A stretch of 64,000 nucleotides of DNA, from the NCBI GenBank assembly GCA_025765595.1, contig JAIVFH010000076.1, positions 1-64,000 on the forward strand, in the 5' to 3' direction. A model generated the notes under the pieces. The model ran no database searches, was not told the origin of the DNA, and saw only the letters and a list, made by a program, of their open reading frames with translations. Positions 1 through 8,118 of the stretch are shown here, in pieces. The DNA comes from Obelidium mucronatum (lineage: Eukaryota > Chytridiomycota > Chytridiomycetes > Chytridiales > Chytriomycetaceae). Both the position numbers and the translations under genes were made by a program. Position 1 is the stretch's first letter, and each line of letters begins with the position of its first letter.

Positions 1-165
1 GATGTTGAACTCGGATTGAATAATTCGACCTGAAATTTTAAAAGCAGAAAATATAACCAATAGAAGCTTCCTAATTTATTACTGATTGAAAGCTAAACAA
101 AATCTTTTTTTCATCACAATAAAGATTTTGGATTGAAATTTTCAATCCGTTCAACTCCAACACTT
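1..165. repeat. MITE-like element, probably cut by the window edge
   Basis: The left end reads GTTGAACTCGGATTGAATAA. The right end, around 132-163, is its imperfect reverse complement (GATTGAAATTTTCAATCC then GTTCAACTCC). Related words such as CGGGTTGAAATATTCAATC recur in the foldback at 2336-2832, so both belong to one family. No coding capacity is seen. Confidence 0.4.
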
Positions 166-477
166 CTTAACTTTAACTTTAATATTAGACCACAAAAAAT
201 TGACATCATTTGTGATTGTGCTTGCATTCAAAAGGCGGCAGGATATGACTACTTTTTTAGGGATCTCAAGTGAACCTTCTGATTGTTGTGTATTATTGAC
301 ATCTTAAAGGTCAGGTTTAGATAGCCAGCACTTGATGCCTACGGACTAGTTGTACCCTCTGAATTGTACCCTTCAGGGCACATCGGGATGATCTACGAGC
401 AGAGCAGGTGGGTCAAAGGAAAACTGGGCCGATGTCTGAAGCTCCCTAACCTACCACTGAGCAGGGAAACTAAAAAT

Positions 478-612
478 AAAGAGCTGAAATATTAATCGCT
501 GAAACATTAAGCGCTGAAACACTAAACCCAGAAACACTAAGCGCTGAAAAATTAAGCGCTGAGACACTAAGCGCAGAATAAAACGCTTAATCTTTCAGCG
601 CTGAACAAGTAA
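478..612. repeat. Short tandem array of a ~15-bp AGCGCT repeat
   Basis: About eight degenerate copies of a unit close to GAAACATTAAGCGCT follow each other. The core AGCGCT is a perfect palindrome. The same unit recurs in opposite orientation at 3471-3700. Confidence 0.7.
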
Positions 613-2329
613 GGCTTAATCTTTATGCAACAAGCGCCAGAGCCAAATAAACGCTGACCCTTTGAAACATTTGAGGATCGGACCAAGCACAAGTAGCGGT
701 ACGGTAGAACGGCAAACTGGCTCAAGACAAAAACCAACGCCAAAGGACATTAGTGACATCGCCCCCCCCCCCCCCGCCCGGACGCACCAAGGTGCGATAT
801 CGCGGCAGAGGAGGGACCCGGGCTAAGATGCGAATCAAAGCGTCACAAGCCGGCCCGAGCTACCGTCTGCGGTGTCCTTTCTCTTTGCAAGAAGATGGCC
901 GCCAACACCTCCCTCTCCGATCAAACGGTTCACTCGGTGAGTTCAATCAGAGAGTTTGGTGCCACCGTCAAAATGATGGCAACCTTCGAGCACAGAAGAT
1001 ATCCATTGCTGTGTGTTCAATATGCCACGGTCAAAGCAACCTGCGAGTGCAGATGACATGGAGCGGTAAACTAGAATGAGAAAGGTTACCAATATTTAGT
1101 ATAACAAGCGGTGTAGAGTAAGAAAGAAAATACTGGAGATGTCAAGATGTTTGGAAATAGACAAGAACCTCGAGCGGCAAACAAGGCCCCTGGTGGAAAC
1201 CCGTAATTTTATAGTGAGGCGCTTTTCAACTCCTCTTCAGGTCGCCAAACAGGGTCCCTTGCGGTGGCAACCCGTAATTTTAAGAGCGAGGAGCCTTTCA
1301 ACTCCTCTTCAGGTCGCCAAACCAGCAAGGTGCCATCAAGGGTGAGGTGTGTGGCCAGGTGGGCAGATCATTTTTGGAGAAAAAGTGAAAAAGTGAAAAT
1401 ATGAAAAATGAAAAGAAAAGATAAGATAAAGAAAATTAAAGTAAAATACACCATTTTCATTTGGAAACACAACACATATTTCATCCAAAAACATCTCAAG
1501 TAACCGTTCCAGGTTTAAAGATTTCTTATAAATGTTTATGTGTCGAAGCTAAGATATAAAATGTAATCTGGTAGCTTACCGGCAAAGTTGTAGTATTGCA
1601 TGCTGAAGGTGCCCGGATCAAACCTCCCTCTGTGCCTTTTTTTAAGAACCATCATAAAGATAAAATTTAGATGTTGAGTAAACAGTTTGTGCCATCTTCG
1701 CTTTTTGGAAGGTTGGTTACGGCCTGGTGGTTCCTCTTGTTGTGTCCTTTTCACTTCCAGGATTTTCATTTTTTCCTTTTTTCTTTGGGGAAAGAAATCA
1801 AATCCATCAAGGCAATATTGCAATCTGCCTGACGGTAGATTGATGAGCTGGGTTTCTTGCTTCCCCCAATATGAGATCCTTCAGAAAAAGTTTCCCTCAG
1901 TTAGTCATTTGAGATGCTTGCTCCAACAACTCCTCCCCATGATGGCATGCTCTAAACCATTGGCATTGGAATGCAAATCCTCCACAATGGGGCAAAATTG
2001 CCAAGTACTTAAGCTACCGTTTGCATGTCTGAGGGCTGGGGTTTTTTTTGGATGCCGCCTCTAACTGAGGGATCCATGGGTTAAACTGAGGGTTAATCTC
2101 AAGTTGCCACTGAGGGAAGTTGAGGTCTGTTAAGTTTGAAGCGTCTTTGATGACGTGCATGGTTTGGGGTTCCATGCTAAGACTGTTCTTAATGAACCAA
2201 AAGCAGTCCAACGTCCCCCACTGCCCAACTTCCCTCTTTTATTGTTTTGATGCAAAGAGATTGATGAACGGCACAAAGAACCATGTTGTGGTATATTAAG
2301 TGATTTTAATTACAAATAGAAATCAAAAG
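613..2329. other. No gene recognised
   Basis: This stretch has a run of 14 C residues near 762-775, a ~73-bp direct duplication (annotated separately) and several copies of the word ACTGAGGG between 1890 and 2115. Short open frames on both strands have no recognisable domain, do not join through plausible introns and look like chance or decayed transposon sequence. Confidence 0.5.
1187..1323. repeat. Direct tandem duplication, ~73-bp period
   Basis: Two copies of a unit that runs from GGTGGAAACCCGTAATTTTA to CTCTTCAGGTCGCCAAAC lie side by side (about 1191-1250 and 1264-1322). They differ by a few substitutions and small indels. Confidence 0.75.
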
Positions 2330-2335
2330 AAAGGG

Positions 2336-2832
2336 TGTGCTTGGTGCAGCGGTCAAGGCCCTGGCTTTGAGAGCGTTATACCCCAGGTTCAAATCATGGA
2401 AACTCCTTTTATTTTAACAATAACGATTCGGGTTGAAATATTCAATCTGTTCAACTTATAGTTTATTTCTAATCTCTGTTAAGTAGTGCAAGTGATATTG
2501 TATCTTTTATGAGTAATACTCAACAGAACTTGGCTTGAATAATTCAATCTGCAATTTTATTGTGATGAATATAAAAATTCTCCAAGCTTACCAGGAAACT
2601 CAATAATAAAATTGATTTGCATTGATGTTGAGTATTAATATGGCATATATTTAAAAGATACAATATTACTTGCACTGCTTAGCAGAAATTAGATATATAC
2701 ATAAAAGTTGGATGGATTGAATATTTCAACCCGAATCTTTATTGTTAGTATAAAAGGAGTTTCTGTGATTCGAACCTGGGCCATACAACTCTCAGAGCCA
2801 GCACCTTGACCGCTGCACTAAATACTTATCAT
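2336..2832. repeat. Foldback element with tRNA-like ends
   Basis: The left arm carries a tRNA-like segment: an A-box-like TGGTGCAGCGGTCAAGG and a B-box-like CCAGGTTCAAATC. The right arm carries the reverse complement (GATTCGAACCTGGG, then CCTTGACCGCTGCACTA). Inside these, AGGAGTTTC and its complement, CGGGTTGAAATATTCAATC, and GTGCAAGTGATATTGTATC also pair between arms. The two arms together cover most of the ~500 bp. This suggests two tRNA-derived SINE-like units in inverted orientation, or a foldback transposon. Confidence 0.6.
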
Positions 2833-3470
2833 TACAAAAGAGAATACAATAATACATGACCCGTGTGCTGCCGAGATCAGGGGACGCCTTTGCTCACATG
2901 AGAAAGATGAATACATTTTGTAAATGACACTTTATTAATTTGTAATTCATTTCCCCTTCATGATTTCCTCCAATCAGAAATCAACACGTCAAGTTGATGC
3001 ACCGCATGAATGGGCAAATGGGCCACAGGGTTCTCAACCTCAACAGGTCTCAATGGGACCATGTAAAAGAGTAAGGATCGATTCCTGCTTGGACCAACTT
3101 TGGAAATTCAAGATTTCATTTTATTGCCTAACACAATAAAAATGAAGAGTAGTTTTTACATTTGCTACTACTTACTGTACTTGGCTGCCGGTGGTTTGGT
3201 GGTGTTTGTGTAACCTGCATTTGTAACACATTTTTGGATGTATATCAAAGTCAGTTTAGTACACAAATATTAATAGTTGCTGTAAAAGTGCTGTTTTTGT
3301 ATCATCAAATGATTGCAATTAGTGGGTGGATTATGATTTTTTGATTAATAGATTAATAAAAAGAGAACTTTTCATTTTTAGTTGAAAAATTTTTCATGTA
3401 AAATTTTTCATGTGCATTAATGTGTTCCAGATTAAGAGACTAATTTGGTGATTTTCTGGGCTTAAAATTT
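2833..3470. other. No gene recognised
   Basis: AT-rich sequence with nothing that resembles a conserved coding exon. A GGATCGATTCCTGCTTGG word near 3075 resembles a tRNA B box but lacks a matching A box at the right distance. Confidence 0.5.
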
Positions 3471-3700
3471 TCTCAGCGCTTTATTTATAAGCACTTGGAT
3501 AGTCAGTGCTTTCAATTATTTAGCACTTTAAGTGTCAGCGTTTAATTATTCAGCGCTTAAACATTCAGCGCTTAAAGTGTCAGCGCTCAATTATTCAGCG
3601 CTGAAATATTCAGTGCTTAAATATTCAGCGCTTAAAGTGTCAGCGCTTAAATATTCAGCGCTTAAATATTTTGCGCTGAATTATTCAGCGCTTAAAGTGA
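3471..3700. repeat. Tandem array of ~15-bp AGCGCT repeat, opposite orientation to 478-612
   Basis: Twelve or more copies of units like ATTCAGCGCTTAAAT. The unit is the reverse complement of the repeat at 478-612. The array happens to be open in one frame and gives a low-complexity peptide rich in SALK repeats, which I do not consider coding. Confidence 0.8.
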
Positions 3701-3744
3701 ATTTATACTCCATGGCGTCATATATATTTGTGAAACCTTCAGCA

Positions 3745-3816
3745 GTATGGCCGGTTAGTTCAGCTGTGACAATCTCTGCTTCCAAGAGGAAGTCTGGGGT
3801 TCAAACCCCGGAATAG
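3745..3816 (+). other. tRNA-like sequence
   Basis: It has an A-box-like TTAGTTCAGCTGTGAC and a perfect B box with T-stem, GGGGTTCAAACCCC. The anticodon loop would be CTTCCAA, but the anticodon stem does not pair and there is no convincing 7-bp acceptor stem. It is therefore better read as a tRNA-derived repeat or pseudo-tRNA. It lies just outside the left 31-bp array. Confidence 0.5.
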
Positions 3817-3883
3817 AATTTTTGAAAATGAAAATTTTCATGAAACCCTAAGTCTAATCCTGAGCTAATGAGTATAAAACCCT

Positions 3884-4345
3884 TCGAACCAGCCCAATTC
3901 ACCGAACCAGCCCAATTAGGCTGCCTAATATTCCGAACCAGCCCAACTAGGCTGCCTAATATTTCGAACCAGCCCAATTCACCCGACCAGCCCAATTAGG
4001 CTGCCTAATATTCCGAACCAGCCCAACTAGGCTGCCTAATATTTCGAACCAGCCCAATTCACCCGACCAGCCCAATTAGGCTGCCTAATATTCCGAACCA
4101 GCCCAATTAGGCTGCCTAATATTCCGAACCAGCCCCATTAGGCTGCCTAATATTTCGAACCAGCCCAATTCACCCGACCAGCCCAATTAGGCTGCCTAAT
4201 ATTCCGAACCAAGCCAATTAGGCTGCCTAATATTTCGAACCAGCCCAATTCTCCGAACCAGCCCAATTCCCCAAAGCTGCCCAATTAGGCTGCCTAATAT
4301 TCCGAACCAGCCCAATTAGGCTGCCTAATTTCCAAAGAAGCCCAG
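3884..4345. repeat. Left 31-bp tandem array
   Basis: The unit is close to CCGAACCAGCCCAATT followed by AGGCTGCCTAATATT. There are about a dozen full units, interrupted at intervals by short 18-19 nt units ending CAATTCACC. This gives a higher-order period of about 80 bp. Each full unit contains the imperfect palindrome ATTAGGC-TG-CCTAAT. Confidence 0.9.
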
Positions 4346-4369
4346 TTCCCCCAAGCAGCCCCTTTTGGA

Positions 4370-5760
4370 GGTTTGTGTAGCATGTAACGTAATTGAGCTA
4401 GTGCATTTCTTGGAAATATTGTGCAAACTCATTTCAAGGCAAGCTGCTCACTGTTCTTGCCAAACCTAAAAACTTTCAATTGTTGTAGTGTAACGTAATT
4501 GGGCTAGTGCAGTTTCCTAATAAATTGTGCAAACTCATGGCTTCATTGATTTTTAAGTCAAACTGCTTGCAGCACTTGCAGAACCTAAAATTTTCAACTT
4601 TTGGAGGCTTGTGTAACGTTTTTGGTGCGTGAGGAAATCAAACATTGTAATTCCAACCACTTACTATCATAGAGACTCTCGTGTAACGTCATTGGGCAAG
4701 TGGAATTCCCAATTAAATTGTGCAGACTTATAGGCTTGATTGTTTTTTCAAGGCAATTTGCTTGTAGTACTTGCAGAACTTGGAAATTTTTATGTTTTGG
4801 AGGCTCGTGTAACGTTTTTGTTGCATTGCCAAAATCAAATATTGTAATACCAACCACTTATTGTCATAGAGACTCTCGTGTAACGTCATTGGGCAAGTGG
4901 AATTCCCAGTTAAATTGTGCAGACTTATAGGCTTGATTGTTTTTTCAAGGCAATTTGCTTGTAGTACTTGCAGAACTTGGAAATTTTTATGTTTTGGAGG
5001 CTCGTGTAACGTTTTTGTTGCATTGCCAAAATCAAATATTGTAATACCAACCACTTATTGTCATAGAGACTCTCGTGTAACGTCATTGGGCAAGTGGAAT
5101 TCCCAGTTAAATTGTGCAGACTTATAGGCTTGATTGTTTTTTCAAGGCAATTTGCTTGTAGTACTTGCAGAACTTGGAAATTTTTATGTTTTGGAGGCTC
5201 GTGTAACGTTTTTGTTGCATAGCCAAAATCAAATATTGTAATACCAACCACTTATTGTCATAGAGACTCTCGTGTAACGTCATTGGGCAAGTGGAATTCC
5301 CAGTTAAATTGTGCAGACTTATAGGCTTGATTGTTTTTTCAAGGCAATTTGCTTGCAGTACTTGCAGAACTTGGAAATTTTTATGTTTTGGAGGCTCGTG
5401 TAACGTTTTTGTTGCAGTGCCAAAATCAAATATTGTAATACCAACCACTTACTATCATAGAGACTCTTGTGTAACGTCATTGGGCAAGTGGATTTCCCAG
5501 GTAAATTGTGCAGACTTATAGGCTTGATTGATTTTTCAAGGCAATTTGCTTGCAGTACTTGCAGAACTTGGAAATTTTTAAGTTTTGGAGGCTCGTGTAA
5601 CGTTTTGAGGAAATCAAAAGCTCTAATACCAACTACTTAACTATCATAGAGTGTCTCGTGTAACCTAATTTGGCGAGCGTAATTCCCAGAAAAATTTTGC
5701 AACTGACTGATGTTCCAAGGCAAACTGCTTGCAGCAGAACCGAAAATTTTAGAGCAATAA
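4370..5760. repeat. 197-bp satellite with decaying edges
   Basis: Copies start about every 197 bp, at positions equivalent to 4700, 4897, 5094 and 5291. Central copies are nearly identical. Flanking copies at 4370-4660 and 5490-5760 are increasingly divergent and shortened. A recurrent motif is GTGTAACGTCATTGGGCAAG. Because 197 is not a multiple of three, long open frames cross the copies on both strands; these are a by-product of the repetition and not genes. Confidence 0.9.
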
Positions 5761-5883
5761 TTTTAACATCAATAGGTATACAAATTTAGGCTCATGTAAC
5801 TTTATTGGGCCATAAGTCAAAAATTTTAAAAAATCTGATTGAAAGACTTTCAAATTGGTCCCTTGTGTAACATCTTCCAGCAT

Positions 5884-6372
5884 AGCCCAGCCCAATCAGG
5901 CTGCCTAATATTCCGAACCAGCCCAATTAGGCTGCCTAATATTTCGAACCAGCCCAATTCACCGAACCAGCCCAATTAGGCTGCCTAATATTCCGAACCA
6001 GCCCAATTAGGCAGCCTAATATTCCGAACCAGCCCAATTAGGCTGCCTAATATTCCGAACCAGCCCAATTCACCGAACCAGCCCAATTAGGCTGCCTAAT
6101 ATTCCGAAGCAGCCCAATTCACTGAACCAGCCCAATTAGGCTGCCTAATATTTCGAACCAGCCCAATCCACCGAACCAGCCCAATTAGGCAGCCTAATAT
6201 TCCGAACCAGCCCAATTAGGCTGCCTAATATTCCGAAGCAGCCCAATTAGGCTGCCAAATATTTCGAACCAGCCCAATTCACCGAACCAGCCCAATTAGG
6301 CTGCCTAATATTCCGAAGCAGCCCAATTAGGCAGCCTAATATTCCGAACCAGCCCAATTCCAAAGCAGCCCA
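5884..6372. repeat. Right 31-bp tandem array
   Basis: It has the same 31-bp unit and the same short CAATTCACC units as the array at 3884-4345, in the same orientation, so the 197-bp satellite is bracketed by two copies of the array. Some units carry GGCAGCC in place of GGCTGCC at the centre of the palindrome. Confidence 0.9.
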
Positions 6373-6439
6373 ATTTGGCTTGTGGTTTTGTATATAATAA
6401 AACTGGCTTTTCTTGTAAAAAATATAGAAGGTATGGCAC

Positions 6440-6503
6440 ATCTGGTGTGTGATTAGCTTTTGAACCAGTGGGGGGCCAGTTCAATCCCCGCTTCCATCTT
6501 GGA
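6440..6503 (+). other. Weak tRNA-like sequence
   Basis: A B-box-like GCCAGTTCAATCCCCGC follows a poor A-box region. It lies just outside the right 31-bp array, mirroring the tRNA-like sequence at 3745. No cloverleaf can be drawn. Confidence 0.3.
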
Positions 6504-6676
6504 TTTTTAGGTTTTTCTCTTTGAAACTCAAAGTAGAAAACTGAATTATTTTTTTTTTGGTCAAGGTAAGGTTTAAAAAGATTAATTCATAGAAGTTATG
6601 TGTTTTTGTACAAAAAATTTCAGCAAAGTTTGAATTATTGTCTCCACTTACACCTTGTATTTGCCAGCATAGACAC

Positions 6677-6753
6677 ACATCACCTTAGCTCAGTTGGTAA
6701 GGCACATCCATGGGGTGTGCAGGCCAGGGGTTCAAGTCCCCCGGTAGGCAACT
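6677..6753 (+). other. tRNA-like sequence or pseudo-tRNA
   Basis: A good A box (TTAGCTCAGTTGGTAAGG) and B box (GGGGTTCAAGTCCCC) are spaced as in a tRNA. The anticodon arm pairs as CACAT/GTGTG with loop CCATGGG, which lacks the usual U33. The predicted acceptor stem (ATCACCT against GGTAGGC) pairs poorly. It is more likely a pseudo-tRNA or SINE head than a functional tRNA. Confidence 0.45.
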
Positions 6754-6759
6754 TTTATA

Positions 6760-8087
6760 TCATAAAATTTCCGGAGAAACCCTAACTCTCCCCAACCTCC
6801 CCCATGAGTAAAGAACTGCTTTTGCCTGCATACACGAGAGATCCAAGGATGAGGATTTGAATCCAGGAGGAAGATCTGACAGAATCAGATGTCCAGAACG
6901 TAATAGCTTCATGGGAAGCTGTTTGTAGTTTGTTTGGAAATGTTTGTTGATGGCAGCAGTGAGGCGGCGACGTATCCAGTGCTTTTTCCCAGGCAATGCC
7001 AGGGGCAACGGCTCCTGTCGCTTCGAAACAGCGTGACCAAGAGCAATTCGATCAGCAACGGCAGCGCGAGCCTGGATTGCTCTGGTCTCCAGATCAAATC
7101 CTTGGATTTTCTTGTAAATTTGTACTAGTTCTCGAGCGGCTGCTCCTAATAAAAGACAATTAAGACTCTCTTTAGTATCTATCATATAAACAAACTAAAC
7201 ATACCTGATGTGTTGATTTGAATTGTTTTGAAGTCATCCTGAATAATTGTGGTGTGAATATTCAACAGCTCAAAAAGGTCAAGTGACGCTTTCAAGTGAT
7301 GTTGCGCCTGTTTCACAATAAAGGAACAATTCTCGTGCACTGATGCTTTTGGCAACTTCACCAGGTCATTGATTGACATGTTGTTGACAGAGTGGATGCG
7401 CTCCACCTCCCTTTGACGCATTGGATCAGCCTTAATAGCTGTGATTTCTGCATCGATTATTTGCTGATTGGACTGGGCAGTTTCTGCAGTTGACTTTTGT
7501 AGAGCTGTTGGATTGCGCTCTGGGGATTTTAAGTTTTATGGACAATAATAAACTAATGAACTCACGTTTGATGGCTGCAACAGCAACACTGGTGTATGCA
7601 TTAGAGAGTGACATCCGTCTTTTACCCTGCAAATTACGTTGCAGGGCTTTTTGATTAAACATTGAGTATTCAGGACTTATTTCTTCCACTGGACATTGTA
7701 AACTATTTTCGATAACAGAGCGCGTCGCTGTACTACTGGAAATAGTAGCGGTGGTGGTGGGGGTTGTGGTGGTGGTGGTTGGGATGTTTGAGGATTCAAG
7801 AACTGTTAGGTGTAGTGGGAGTGAGGCATTGGCTGTCTGAGTTGCTCTTGTGGCTTTTTCTACTGCAGCATGTTTCCGCGAGAACCAGAGGTAAACTTTG
7901 AGGTATGGTTGGCCAAATGTGTTGGCAAGTGCCTCAATTTCTGTTTTCCATGGTTTGCGCGAGCGAACTCCAGCCTCATACTTGAGATCCAATGCTGCCT
8001 TCTGTTCAGATGTAGGATTCCACTTTTAAAATATTAGCAGCCATATTGGATAGGCTGAAATGAAAGTACATTACTATCGCGAGGCAT
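6760..8087 (-). CDS. TALE-like homeodomain protein next to the KDZ transposase
   Basis: A four-exon model (8087-8070, 8022-7566, 7519-7205, 7145-6760) gives 391 residues, with exon lengths summing to a multiple of three. After a six-residue first exon, residues ~7-75 look like a homeodomain. There is TSEQKAALDLKYEAG for helix 1, EIEALANTFGQP for helix 2 and LKVYLWFSRKHAA for the recognition helix, where WF aligns with the invariant W48-F49. The spacing between helices 1 and 2 has about three extra residues, as in TALE homeodomains. The usual Asn51 and Arg53 are not conserved (Arg and His here), so DNA recognition may be altered. The rest is low-complexity Thr-rich sequence and predicted helix without a known domain. 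The start lies 31 bp beyond the stop of the transposase gene; alternatively a donor in the transposase C-terminus (GGG|GTGAGC near 8156) could splice directly into exon 2 and fuse both. Confidence 0.6.
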
Positions 8088-8118
8088 GATTTTGGGTTCG
8101 AAAAGTTTGGACAAGATT

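Noticed and set aside
3532..3816. A protein of SALK-type repeats
   Set aside because: It is a translation of the 15-bp repeat array, where the repeat length is a multiple of three and lacks stops.
4594..5521. Series of ~76- and ~108-residue open frames on both strands
   Set aside because: They are the same satellite read repeatedly. The repeat length of 197 nt shifts frame each copy, so no continuous protein is possible, and both strands are open equally.
3884..6372. Direct repeats resembling a CRISPR array
   Set aside because: The units are contiguous with no unique spacers, the context is eukaryotic, and no cas-like genes are present.
6677..6753. A functional tRNA gene
   Set aside because: A and B boxes are good, but the acceptor stem pairs poorly and U33 is missing, so it was kept only as tRNA-like.
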